Of a stretch of DNA of 64,000 nt, positions 1 to 9,285 are shown in pieces. Under the pieces are notes generated by a model. That model was not told the DNA's origin. It saw nothing but the letters and a program-made list of their open reading frames with translations, and made no database searches. The position numbers were made by a program, and so were the translations under genes. Origin of the DNA: Fontivivens sp964399735 (GTDB lineage Bacteria; Zhuqueibacterota; Zhuqueibacteria; Residuimicrobiales; Krinioviventaceae); NCBI GenBank assembly GCA_964399735.1, contig CAYNSO010000003.1:1-64000 (forward strand), written 5' to 3'. How positions within the stretch are numbered: the first letter of the stretch is position 1; every line of letters begins with the position of its first letter.

Positions 1-2417
1 TTGAAAAAGCCCGGATCAATTATTTCATAGCCGGCCAAACCGGTACCAATGCCGCTAATATGCTTTACGGAATCAATATTCGCCGGGACAAAACCCGAAA
101 CCGGCGCTTCGGGGCGCGCTACACCAACATTTCGACCCTTTTCAAAAGAACCATCCTGATTGACTGATAAATATTTGGAACATTCACTTGGAGCAACACC
201 TAAAGCGATACCACCATGATCATACGCAGTAACAGCATAATAATAGGTAAATCCATTTTTTGCTGTAGAATCGACAAAAGAATGGGTGATCCCGGTATCA
301 TCACCAAGATAAAACTGAATACCGCGAATATGAACCGGCGAATATCCAGTTATACCGTTAGCCAAATCAAACTGAGCTAATGGTTTGCGGTATGCAGAGT
401 AACCCTGGCCGTCTGTAACCGCAGTCATGTCATTCCAGCCCGGATCAGTAGAACGATAAATACGGTACCCTTCAAAATCATACCCGGTAATGGGATCATA
501 AAAACCTTCAGCTATATCATCCCACATCAGAGTTACCTGGTTATCGCCAGGAATCAACGTTAAAGTGGGAATTAACGGCGCTTTGGCAAAATTGTAATTT
601 TCTTCATAGGTTTTTTTTGCATAATCGCTGCTGTTAAAAAGATCGTCCTTGCTTTCGCCAAAAATAATACCCAATGAAAACCGCTCTATGCTGCCAACCA
701 ATAATGGAAAATAACCGGACCCCAACATCAGGTCGGTATCGGAAAACTGACCATAGTCGTTGAGGAATCCGGGCATAAATCCTTCCCACAAACCTTCGTC
801 ATCGCTCATGGTGGGATTTGCCCAGATAAAGATATTGAATGCCGTCAAGCCGATCATGTCGGATTCTTCTATATCGGTTTTATCAATATGCGGTTCACCC
901 GGCAGATTGGTATCAACCAAACCAAATTTATTAACTTTACCGTTAGTACCCGGTACAAGACCCACGGGCTGCCATCCGGATGTTGGTTTGCCGTCATTTT
1001 CGCCAAAATCCCCTGTATTGGCAACGCCATCAAGACCCACGTCATCCGTCAGGATGTCCCAGCTACCATCATTGTCAATACCGTCGTCACGACGCTCATC
1101 AATAAGAATATTATCCTTGCCTTCACCGGTATAATAATCGACATATTTACGACCAACAAAGAGATAATTCTCAACTGTATTGGGCGGTTCGCCATAAACA
1201 TAGCCATTACTCTCATCGATGATACCGTTCAGATTGTCATCAATAAGATTGGCAGATATTTCCTCAAACATTGTCCCGGCGTCCCAGTGATAGCTGTTAT
1301 CCAGATAGGTAATGGTCACGCCTTCAGCCGGCATAGTGGTTACTGTGCGTTCAAAAGTTGAATAATTAATAATAACAATTGGATCGCCAACATTAATGGT
1401 ACGGGGCGCAAACAGCTCTTCAGTGATTAGCTTGCCGGTGCCACTCATCGCATCGTCATCGTCGTCTATCCCATCAAAGGGGTTGCCGGGGCTTTCGTAA
1501 TAAGCAAATCCCTGGCAGCCAACCGGTGTCCAGCCGGTATCACCAATGTCATCTTCGTCAAAGTGCCAGCCAATTTTTCTTGGTAAATCGAATTGTGCGG
1601 CGTCGTCGCCGCCGTCGCCATTTCCTTTAACACTGCGTCCAAAAACAGGCCCGGACATGATGCCAAAATTCATTTTGGAATGATTATAAGTACCAATATT
1701 TTTTATATCAACCAGTTGAAAAAGTGCATCTTCAACCAGCACATTAGACCATTGAAACCCGCGTACTGTACCGCGTAAACCAAGACCACGCCGTTTCAGA
1801 TCAACGCTATCTGGAAAGAAAGAAAACTCGTCATTCTGATAGTCATCGAATAAATAATAGCTTTCCTGGTCGGCATTCAGCATATTTTTACCAAAATACC
1901 CGTTCCATGAATTTGCCCAACCCGGATCGACAGCATCATCAAACTTGTCCGGCCAGGTTGTCGGCCAGGTTTCATCCTGGTGACTCATGGCTATGCGCTG
2001 CTTATCCGGATTTGCGAATCCCGGCAACGGGGCATTACATTGCCAACTGCCGTTTTCGCGTGAATCGCCGGAATCGGCGTTGTTATCGTTTCCTGTAGTA
2101 AGACCATTGGCTTCCGAAGAGATATGACGAATAAAGCCATCGGTATCCTTGACTTCGGAAAGCATAAAATAGGGAATCAGGTTTATATAGTTATGACCGG
2201 AGTTAATCGGCCATTCACCAATATCATCGGGATTGATGCTTTGCCGGTGACCAACATATCCTTCATTATAAAAAGAGGTACGGATTTGATTACCGGAGTG
2301 AAAATTACGATAGCTATAAAGTTCATCTCCATGAAGATCATCAACCCTGGTTTGCCCGAACAGCGTCGGCACATACAAAAGACAGAGTGCAAAAAATAAA
2401 ATTAACATTCTTTTCAT
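1..2417 (-). CDS. Large secreted protein, C-terminus beyond window edge (partial)
   Basis: The frame is open from ATG 2417 to the window edge, giving 805 visible residues with no stop. It starts with a signal peptide (MKRMLILFFALCLLYVPTLFG). AAGGAG lies 9 nt before the ATG, and the gene starts 18 nt after the TonB-receptor stop, so the two are probably cotranscribed. The middle carries Asp-rich, Ca-binding-like stretches (NPFDGIDDDDD, LIDDNLNGIIDE, DDGIDNDGSWD). Near the visible end is an FN3-like segment (PTLTLIPGDNQVTLMWDD, then GYRIYRSTDPGW). This organisation is common in FCB-group secreted proteins that end in a T9SS sorting domain, but that end is not visible here. The function is unknown; a surface or extracellular role is inferred from the signal peptide and the receptor partner. 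Confidence 0.85.
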   Translation of the reverse strand, partial: MKRMLILFFALCLLYVPTLFGQTRVDDLHGDELYSYRNFHSGNQIRTSFYNEGYVGHRQSINPDDIGEWPINSGHNYINLIPYFMLSEVKDTDGFIRHISSEANGLTTGNDNNADSGDSRENGSWQCNAPLPGFANPDKQRIAMSHQDETWPTTWPDKFDDAVDPGWANSWNGYFGKNMLNADQESYYLFDDYQNDEFSFFPDSVDLKRRGLGLRGTVRGFQWSNVLVEDALFQLVDIKNIGTYNHSKMNFGIMSGPVFGRSVKGNGDGGDDAAQFDLPRKIGWHFDEDDIGDTGWTPVGCQGFAYYESPGNPFDGIDDDDDAMSGTGKLITEELFAPRTINVGDPIVIINYSTFERTVTTMPAEGVTITYLDNSYHWDAGTMFEEISANLIDDNLNGIIDESNGYVYGEPPNTVENYLFVGRKYVDYYTGEGKDNILIDERRDDGIDNDGSWDILTDDVGLDGVANTGDFGENDGKPTSGWQPVGLVPGTNGKVNKFGLVDTNLPGEPHIDKTDIEESDMIGLTAFNIFIWANPTMSDDEGLWEGFMPGFLNDYGQFSDTDLMLGSGYFPLLVGSIERFSLGIIFGESKDDLFNSSDYAKKTYEENYNFAKAPLIPTLTLIPGDNQVTLMWDDIAEGFYDPITGYDFEGYRIYRSTDPGWNDMTAVTDGQGYSAYRKPLAQFDLANGITGYSPVHIRGIQFYLGDDTGITHSFVDSTAKNGFTYYYAVTAYDHGGIALGVAPSECSKYLSVNQDGSFEKGRNVGVARPEAPVSGFVPANIDSVKHISGIGTGLAGYEIIDPGFF

Positions 2418-2435
2418 ATCAAGAATCTCCTTGCT

Positions 2436-5387
2436 TTAGAAACCGAGGCTCAGGCCAAGTTGAACCTGACGAGGAGCAATATACCATTCAGGTCTTTTAT
2501 AAAGATCTTCGACCGTTCCAATTCGTAGTGAATTATAGAGAACATCTTCGGGACGCGGATTGGTAGTATATTCCGGCGTTCCCGTATCAGAGAATACTGA
2601 AGTAGGCATGCGATTATCAAACACATTGTAAACATAAGCAAACAACATGGCCCGCAACCGACCAAAAGGAAATGCCTTTGTTACATAAATATCGGCGCTA
2701 TAAATATTAGGGTTACGTGCGCTGTTTTCCGGTAAAGCCGATACACCAGCGCCGCCAACAAATGCGCCTTTAGCAAAGCTGGGTGTATAAGGCAGGCCGG
2801 TATTGTACTTGCCAACAAATGAAATCGTCCAGGTGCCGGGCCGGTACATAAGTTGTGTATTCAGAGTATGATGCTGATCCCAGTTCAGGGGGATAAGGCT
2901 GCGCCGGGGTTCCGAATCATTTAGTTGAGCGTAATAAGCGTCATCAGGATTTGAATAAGTGCCTTCAGCAATTTGAAAAGTATAATCTACCATAGCTGAA
3001 AAAAGATTGCTAAAGCGTTGCTCGCCGCGAAATGTCACGCCGCGAACATTGGCATAGTCTTTATTCTCAAAAGTTGAATAAGAAACAACATCGCGAAATG
3101 TGCTGACGATTGGACTATTGCCAACCCAATCGCGGATATCGCGATAAAAGATAGTAACGTCAATACCAACACCCGCGGCAACTTCCTGTTGCAAACCGAT
3201 TTCATATTGGGTTGTACGTTGCGGATTAAGATTGGCATTGCCAAAAAGAGAATTGCCGCCGCCGGTGTTCAGCTTGAAACCTGGAGCCGCAAAGAGGTAT
3301 TGAAAATCGGGAATCTGGAAAAAATGCCCGTAAGAAAAGTGAATGACGCCTTTATCGGTTATGGGATATGCAATACCAACCCGCGGACTGACTTGCATTT
3401 TGGCGTCGGCATCTTTCCACATAAAACCTTTACGTTGTTCGGGTGTATATTCAACCAGATCTGCCGTTGCCGCAGTTGGATTAACATATTTGTTTTCCGG
3501 ACGTAACGGTGTATAAATGCTGGGGTCCATAGGATCGACCGGTACGTAATAATTGGAATTAAAGTAATCAAACCGTATACCAATGTTCATAATCAAGTTG
3601 TCAAGTTCAATTTTATCCTGTATATAGGCGCTTAATTCGATTGGTTTTCGCGGTTCATCATATACATTCCGGTACAAGCTTGACTTGTCCGGTATAACCG
3701 GCTGAAATGGTTGAATAGCAGTTCCATTTTCATCAAGTTGGGCACGTAATGTGTAATTATCCAAATCAAGTTCATGCAGGCGGAGTTCAACACCACCTTT
3801 CAACTGATGTTTATTATTAACCTGACTGGTGATATCAAGTTTGCCGATCCAATAAGCAGAGCTGCGGAAATTCCGTCCCAAATCATTGCCGGCGCGATTA
3901 TAACTATAACCAATCGGGGTAATTGAAGAGTCCGGGGAAACATAACCATAAGGTTGATTTGGATTGGGTACCCACTTGTATTGAATGCCATATTGCTTCA
4001 GGCTATCCATCAACGCAGGCTCATCAGCTGGTCGAAAAGTTCTGGCCGGATTAACGGCATCACCGGGTAAATAAACCATCCAGTCCGGTGTATAATTGGG
4101 GTTGTCGTACAAGTAACTTTCACTTTCCATAGACATCCGGTTTACTTTTAACTCGTAGAATGTTTTGTTGGAAAGTACATGGTTCATAGTCAACAGGTGA
4201 GTAGATGTGTTTCCCCAATTGGGGCTAAGGCCACGGGGCGCATATTTATTAACGCGGCTAAAGTACCGATCATTATGATATTCAGTGGTATTTAGACTGT
4301 AACGAACAATTAAACCGGGAGTAATACTCCAGGTAAGCTTGGCAAGACCAGTCCAGCGATTGCTTTGTTGTAATGGAACCAATGAACTATCACCCGGTAT
4401 ACCACAGGGCAGAAACCACTCCCGACCGTATAAATATCCTTCCTGTTGATAATATCGGCCATTAATAAAAAATGACAGTTTGTCTTTGGTATACGGTATC
4501 GGACCACTCAAACTACCTTCAATATTATAAGTAGGATTAAATTTGGTCAGGGGATCCTCGGACTCGCTAGTTAATGTAGTCTTGCCGGTAGCAGGATTTG
4601 TAACCGCAGTGACCGATTTTAACACCTCATATTCTGATCCGGAGCTGACATAATCACCCACATATCCCTTGAGTTCTCCATGATAGGCCATACCACCATC
4701 TTTGGTAATAATATTAATAATTCCTGACATGGCCTGACCATACTCGGCGTTGTAGGTTCCTGAAATAACCTGTAATTCCTGAACCGCAGTATTTTCGACT
4801 GCGGCGGTTGAATTATTGGTAAAAGCATCAGTAGTTGCAACACCATCCACCCAATAAGCAACTTCACTTGAACGACCGCCACGAATGTGAATACCACCCG
4901 CATCTACCACACCGGCAGTAAGACCGATAAGATAGTTGGTGCTCTGTGCTGGCAGTATAGCAATTTCATCGGCGCTAACAGTTGACAGGGAGCCTGTCAT
5001 ATCCATCTGCACGATCGGACGTTCGGCAACAATAGTTACCTCTTCGCCGCTTTGAAGAACTGTTTGTTTTAATGAGGAATTTTGAGTTGTTGTCAGGTCG
5101 ATATTAACCTTTATTCCCTCAATACGCTGCGAGGTGTAACCAATCATCCTCATAACCAGGGTATATGTTCCTGGCGGCAGGTTGATAATTTGATAAAACC
5201 CATTAATGTCAGTTGCCGCGCCCATTTGCGTGCCATCGACAATAATATTGACGCCGGGAAGCGGTTCATTATTTTCCGCATCCAGAATCCTGCCGGAAAT
5301 CTTTCCGGTAGTACCCGCCAGGAGCACGTCGGAACATGTAAAAAAGACGCATAACAAAATGAACAGGTGTAGCAATCGTCGCTTCAT
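2436..5387 (-). CDS. TonB-dependent outer-membrane receptor with N-terminal carboxypeptidase-regulatory-like domain
   Basis: A 983-residue outer-membrane protein. Residues 1-24 are a signal peptide. Residues about 28-110 form a carboxypeptidase-regulatory-like beta domain (GKISGRILDAENNEPLPGVN, NGFYQIINLPPGTYTL). A plug domain follows (GIHIRGGRSSEVAYWVDGVA, then YNAEYGQAMSGIINIITKDG) and then the beta-barrel, ending in Phe (LSLGF) as expected for BAM-inserted barrels. ATG 5387 is chosen over the in-frame GTG 5396 because GGAG sits 8 nt before this ATG and the GTG overlaps that ribosome site. No SusD-like gene is adjacent. The next gene downstream encodes a large secreted protein. The substrate is unknown; such receptors import siderophores or oligosaccharides, or are transducers. 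Confidence 0.93.
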   Translation of the reverse strand: MKRRLLHLFILLCVFFTCSDVLLAGTTGKISGRILDAENNEPLPGVNIIVDGTQMGAATDINGFYQIINLPPGTYTLVMRMIGYTSQRIEGIKVNIDLTTTQNSSLKQTVLQSGEEVTIVAERPIVQMDMTGSLSTVSADEIAILPAQSTNYLIGLTAGVVDAGGIHIRGGRSSEVAYWVDGVATTDAFTNNSTAAVENTAVQELQVISGTYNAEYGQAMSGIINIITKDGGMAYHGELKGYVGDYVSSGSEYEVLKSVTAVTNPATGKTTLTSESEDPLTKFNPTYNIEGSLSGPIPYTKDKLSFFINGRYYQQEGYLYGREWFLPCGIPGDSSLVPLQQSNRWTGLAKLTWSITPGLIVRYSLNTTEYHNDRYFSRVNKYAPRGLSPNWGNTSTHLLTMNHVLSNKTFYELKVNRMSMESESYLYDNPNYTPDWMVYLPGDAVNPARTFRPADEPALMDSLKQYGIQYKWVPNPNQPYGYVSPDSSITPIGYSYNRAGNDLGRNFRSSAYWIGKLDITSQVNNKHQLKGGVELRLHELDLDNYTLRAQLDENGTAIQPFQPVIPDKSSLYRNVYDEPRKPIELSAYIQDKIELDNLIMNIGIRFDYFNSNYYVPVDPMDPSIYTPLRPENKYVNPTAATADLVEYTPEQRKGFMWKDADAKMQVSPRVGIAYPITDKGVIHFSYGHFFQIPDFQYLFAAPGFKLNTGGGNSLFGNANLNPQRTTQYEIGLQQEVAAGVGIDVTIFYRDIRDWVGNSPIVSTFRDVVSYSTFENKDYANVRGVTFRGEQRFSNLFSAMVDYTFQIAEGTYSNPDDAYYAQLNDSEPRRSLIPLNWDQHHTLNTQLMYRPGTWTISFVGKYNTGLPYTPSFAKGAFVGGAGVSALPENSARNPNIYSADIYVTKAFPFGRLRAMLFAYVYNVFDNRMPTSVFSDTGTPEYTTNPRPEDVLYNSLRIGTVEDLYKRPEWYIAPRQVQLGLSLGF

Positions 5388-5550
5388 AACATGCACTCCA
5401 TTGTTTAATGAATAAGTGAATCAGGTATTAGATACTAATTTATCATTCTTTCTCTATCTGACTTCAATTTCTGCCTGTCAGCGCTAAAATAATGGCAACT
5501 TTTAAAAATTGAAAAAACCTGGTTACCATAAAAAAATTAATTTTCCTTAC

Positions 5551-7062
5551 TTATTGTTTAAGTTCAAGCGGCAAATAATCAATAGTATTACGATTGGTAA
5601 ACATGGGCCACTTGGGAACTGTGACCGGATATGGTAAATTGGGTTGGGTTACAAATAATTGTGTCCGGTTGAATTCAATCCTGTTAAATATTTCAGTATT
5701 AACCTTTATTTTATTATGATATTTTTGTAATAGTTCAGCAAGGTAATCATCATATTTTTTTGCCAACTTTACCTGACGCATTGGGTCGGTAGTGTCGGGG
5801 AGTGTTTTTCCCAATTCTTCAAGCAGCCGGTTACGTTCAAATGAAGCAACGAGCGCATCATACCACATTGCTGTTGCGCGTTGTACAGTAATATCTTTAT
5901 CCAAACCCATTTTATATGCTTCTTCATTGAGGAAAGAATCGCGTACCAGCGCAGCGATGGCTTTACGAAATTCCTGATAAAATTGTGCACGATTTACAGC
6001 AGTTTTGCGATACACCAGGGGATGTGACATTAACGCAGTGCGAAAATCGCCCACAGACCAGGTAATGCCGTCAATGCTAAAAAACGGTTGAAGCAGTAAC
6101 TTTTCGTCGTTCGGTAAATCAAAAGCAGTAAGAGTACTATCCTCATCCTGGTATAGACGTCTCATAATATCGTTGCTAGTCAATTCACGGGCGCCGTGAA
6201 GGTCATAAAATAAATCAGCAATTTTCTTAAACATGTCCCGGTCAAAATCTATCTCTTTGGCTTTCATAACCTGCCGGGTATACTTTTCCCAATTCTCAAG
6301 AGCCTGATTCAAGGACAGTTTTTCTATGACCAACTGTTGCCAAAGCTGCTGTTCTTCAGCTCCGAAATTAACTGCGTCCTTCCAGTTCACAACTTTGATC
6401 ATGATCCATCTTTCATCATCCACTTTTAATGGACCAATGATATTATTCAATTGCAGAGGCTCGGTAAAAAGAGCTTTATGAATATTAATATGATCGGGAT
6501 CGCGCCACTTTGCAGTCCAGGTCGGGCGCTCGTGTCCTTCAAGACAGGCATCGAATATTTGCCCGGCGGATTGTGGTGATTTTTTTATCTGTTGTTGAAT
6601 GTTTTGCGCGGTAGAGTCATTATAAATATTAAAAAATTCCAGATCATATTCTCGTTTCGATAGCCACATTGCTTTACTAATTTCAAGGCTATCCAGTTTT
6701 ACCTGGTTTAAAGCTTTAAGATTATATAACTGCTCGCGCATAGCTTGTTCTTTTCTGCCTTGAATATAACGTTTAAATTCATAACTATGATCAATTTTGC
6801 TTTGATGACCAAACTCCTGTACCATAATTTTTTCCATAATCAGGTTATTTAAAAATACTTTTTCCAAATTACGGTCAAGAGTCGGCAAATTAGGATGAAT
6901 TGTAAACAAGGCGCGGTAGTTGAATTCCTTTTCTGTAACAAAGCTATTTCCTACCTGAAAAACAACATCTTGAGGGAGTTGTTTCTTTGTACATGCTGAA
7001 AAAATTACAAGCATCAGCGATAAAAACAATAAAAACCAGCCGATTTGTTTACCAGAAATCAT
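5551..7062 (-). CDS. Parvulin/SurA-like peptidyl-prolyl isomerase lipoprotein (paralogue 1)
   Basis: 503 residues. The start is a lipoprotein signal peptide with lipobox IFSAC (Cys24), so it is probably anchored in the envelope. An N-terminal SurA_N-like helical segment follows (VGNSFVTEKEFNYRALFTIH, NNLIMEKIMVQEFG). A PpiC-like segment occupies about residues 120-230 (REYDLEFFNI, then IIGPLKVDDERWIMIKVVNW). A second helical half carries PFFSIDGITWSVGDFR and HPLVYRKTA. It aligns along its whole length with the lipoprotein at 9286-10809, so the two are paralogues. The likely role is folding or escort of outer-membrane and secreted proteins such as the adjacent receptor. The parvulin core is divergent and isomerase activity is not assured. 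The ribosome site before ATG 7062 is weak (GGAAAA). Confidence 0.8.
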   Translation of the reverse strand: MISGKQIGWFLLFLSLMLVIFSACTKKQLPQDVVFQVGNSFVTEKEFNYRALFTIHPNLPTLDRNLEKVFLNNLIMEKIMVQEFGHQSKIDHSYEFKRYIQGRKEQAMREQLYNLKALNQVKLDSLEISKAMWLSKREYDLEFFNIYNDSTAQNIQQQIKKSPQSAGQIFDACLEGHERPTWTAKWRDPDHINIHKALFTEPLQLNNIIGPLKVDDERWIMIKVVNWKDAVNFGAEEQQLWQQLVIEKLSLNQALENWEKYTRQVMKAKEIDFDRDMFKKIADLFYDLHGARELTSNDIMRRLYQDEDSTLTAFDLPNDEKLLLQPFFSIDGITWSVGDFRTALMSHPLVYRKTAVNRAQFYQEFRKAIAALVRDSFLNEEAYKMGLDKDITVQRATAMWYDALVASFERNRLLEELGKTLPDTTDPMRQVKLAKKYDDYLAELLQKYHNKIKVNTEIFNRIEFNRTQLFVTQPNLPYPVTVPKWPMFTNRNTIDYLPLELKQ

Positions 7063-7913
7063 ATATTTTTCCAGTTTCTTTTAATCAAAATATTTTATTT
7101 TAATTGATTTGATTTTTCAATTTAAACATTTAAACTATCTATGTATTTTAAACTATTGCAGAAAAAAAATTCTGATCAGGGTTAAAATAAAATCATATCC
7201 TTCTCTGGTTTATCGACTAGCCGACTTTGCAGATACTAATTTTATTTCATCAACACATTTAAAACTGTATTTCATTAAAAAAGGTAATTTAACAATTGCC
7301 GTTTTGATTATTGGACAAGTATTCACAATAAAGCCGCTATCAGACATTTTCATCAACATTATCTTTTTTAAAATGTACCTGGTTTACAACTTTTTTTTTT
7401 TTTTCATAGTTAAAAAAGCTGCTCTGTCCTTATAATCATTGGCGATCCCCGCATACAACTTGAATGAAAGAGCTCTGTTTTGAGAAGCAAAACATTCTTT
7501 TAAAGTAAACAGAAAATGTATCAACAACATTGATAGAGCAAAAATCAATTTTAAATACACAAAATCGCTCCTTCAAAAAAGTTTATTTGAAGCACAAGTC
7601 GTTTTTCATTATAATAACTTTTTAATGAAAAAAAAAGCCAATTTGTAATTTTTACTCACCAAATTGCGCATGTCACCGATTCAATTGATCAAGCATATAT
7701 AAAAAAATTCATTGCCATTACGGACTGATTTATTTTTTAAGAACTTGTCAATATTGGAAAAGCCAGAGTTCTCCAGACAACTGGTTCAATTTTTCGCAAA
7801 GCTGCTTTGTATGTAACAAACAATTAATTCTTGGGACTTGAAATATGAACACCTGAACACTGTAATTTGAATCTGAATTCCTTTTTCATACTCAGTTCAA
7901 ACAATCACTCTGG
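7063..7913. other. Long AT-rich intergenic region (851 bp)
   Basis: No convincing gene. The spurious plus-strand frame near 7109-7435 translates to low-complexity Ile/Phe/Lys-rich sequence without a ribosome site. A run of 15 T lies near 7391-7405. The region must hold the promoter of the parvulin-like lipoprotein (start 7062) and the 3' end of the lacI-type transcript. No GC-rich terminator is visible. Confidence 0.5.
7866..7901 (-). terminator. Weak hairpin after the lacI-type gene
   Basis: TTTGAA-t-CTGA pairs with TCAG-TTCAAA (10 bp with one bulged base, 15-nt loop), 12 nt after the regulator's stop codon. It has no U-run on the minus-strand side, so it is a poor intrinsic terminator. It may be a transcript-end stabiliser or chance. 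Confidence 0.25.
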
Positions 7914-8957
7914 TTATACATGGTAATAATCTACATTCTCTTTAGTAAGAATATCAAAAGGAACCATAACTTTGTTGTTGGCTTTTTGATTAAGAGCAAT
8001 AAAATTAAATAAAGAAAAAATACTTAGATACCCCTGCAATTCTGATCGCTGACTGATTAAAAAATCAATAATCCCTTCACGCAAAAATGCTAAATTCTCT
8101 TCAATAAGATCATACCCGATTAAATAAATTTTTTGTGACGGGGCAATACTTTTTAAATGTTCGGCAACCTGATAGATTGTAGAAATCGGTACAAAAATCC
8201 CTTTTAAATCATAGCAATTCGCGATAATTTGGCTGGTCATGTTGTAAAAAGCGCGCTTGTCGGAAATGCGATCGGCGACGAAAACCTCTATTTTGTTGCT
8301 GGAATATTCATTCATGTAATGCAGAAAACCATTGACACGGTCGGTAATATGATTATCTTTGGGAATAACATTAAAAGCCGCTACTGTACCCGGCTCTTTT
8401 ATCAGCATATTCATTAATTTGGCGGCTAAAATACCGCTTTTATAAGACTCTTCGCCAATATATGAAATACATTTGGAATTGGGAATATACGAATCCAGAA
8501 ATACATACGGTAGTTCTGGGGGAATTTTTTTTACAAGTTCTTCCGTAACATGTGAAAGCACAGGCGAAATGACCAAACCATCAAGCCGTGTTGAAAACAA
8601 CAAGCTATTAAATGCTTTTTCAAAAGAGGATTCGGAATATTTGTCATAAAATGAAAATAAAATCTTTACTTTATAAATATTCAATTCTTCATTTGCTTTG
8701 TTAATTCCCCGTAACGGCAGTTCCCAATATTTGCCGTCCTGTGAAAATTTGGGTATTAAAACCCCAAAATTATATTCCCGGGTTTTGGATAAAGATAAAC
8801 TTTGTGCTAATATATTGGGTTTATAATCAAGTTCTTTAATAATATTCCTGATTTTTGCTTCGGTTTCTCGTGAAACCCGACCCCGATTATGAATAACCCT
8901 GTCGACCGTTCCTATAGAAACATTGGCAATCTGGGCAATTTTTTGTAAAGTTACCAT
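7914..8957 (-). CDS. LacI-family transcriptional regulator
   Basis: 347 residues. An N-terminal LacI helix-turn-helix is followed by the hinge (LQKIAQIANVSIGTVDRVIH, then RVSRETEAKI, LDYKPNILAQSL), residues about 3-60. The rest is a periplasmic-binding-protein-like sensor domain (FGVLIPKF, RLDGLVISPV, YIGEESYKSGILAAKL, IYLIGYDL, DFLISQRSELQGY). The domain architecture and length are typical of sugar-responsive regulators. No sugar transporter or catabolic gene lies nearby. It sits alone between two paralogous chaperone-like lipoprotein genes, so its targets may be those, itself, or remote genes. The ATG at 8957 coincides with the normal family N-terminus. Confidence 0.93.
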   Translation of the reverse strand: MVTLQKIAQIANVSIGTVDRVIHNRGRVSRETEAKIRNIIKELDYKPNILAQSLSLSKTREYNFGVLIPKFSQDGKYWELPLRGINKANEELNIYKVKILFSFYDKYSESSFEKAFNSLLFSTRLDGLVISPVLSHVTEELVKKIPPELPYVFLDSYIPNSKCISYIGEESYKSGILAAKLMNMLIKEPGTVAAFNVIPKDNHITDRVNGFLHYMNEYSSNKIEVFVADRISDKRAFYNMTSQIIANCYDLKGIFVPISTIYQVAEHLKSIAPSQKIYLIGYDLIEENLAFLREGIIDFLISQRSELQGYLSIFSLFNFIALNQKANNKVMVPFDILTKENVDYYHV

Positions 8958-9285
8958 AATCTGCTTTGTTGTACTGTTTATGGTTAAAAAAAGGGATTAT
9001 CAGTTACTCTCCCAAAATCACTTTTGCCTTTCAATGTCCTTTGAAAACAATTGTGTCTTGAAAACTAATAATCCCTCATTTACCAGACAGCAGTTTTACC
9101 TGAATCTGTTCGTTCCTGGCGAAATAACCGGATTAGTAAAAAAAATAGACTAAATATAATTATTTCACGCCTGCTATTAAAAGAGTTAAAACCACATTTT
9201 ATTTAAATCATTTTGTAACCGGACGCATTTGAAAATTAAACTTAAACATTGCAAGATAAAATGTCAAGCTGAAAAAAAAGTTTTT
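8958..9285. other. Intergenic region upstream of the lacI-type gene (328 bp)
   Basis: AT-rich and without a supportable gene. It must contain the regulator's promoter, and two palindromic elements lie at 9029-9054 (listed separately). A stretch of A then T bases at about 9271-9293, at the 3' end of the second lipoprotein gene, has no GC-rich stem. Confidence 0.5.
9029..9054. promoter_or_regulatory. Candidate operator: inverted repeat plus adjoining palindrome
   Basis: TTTCAA (9029-9034) and TTGAAA (9041-9046) form a perfect 6-bp inverted repeat with a 6-nt spacer. They are followed at once by the perfect 8-bp palindrome ACAATTGT (9047-9054). The pair lies about 72-97 nt upstream of the LacI-type start, where an autoregulatory operator would be expected. 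It lacks the central CG usual for LacI operators, and AT-rich DNA makes chance palindromes common. Confidence 0.25.

Noticed and set aside
888..1361. Plus-strand open frame of 157 codons
   Set aside because: It lies wholly opposite the secreted protein whose minus-strand frame is continuous with a signal peptide, ribosome site and FN3 motifs; the plus translation has no domain pattern.
5427..5439. Inverted repeat ATTAG-ATA-CTAAT upstream of the TonB receptor, with AGATACTAATTT repeated near 7231
   Set aside because: Short and AT-rich; a 12-base match in such DNA can be chance, and no regulator is linked to it.
7109..7435. Plus-strand open frame of 108 codons in the intergenic gap
   Set aside because: Low-complexity Ile/Phe/Lys/Leu-rich translation from AT-rich DNA including a poly-T run, no ribosome site, no recognisable motif.
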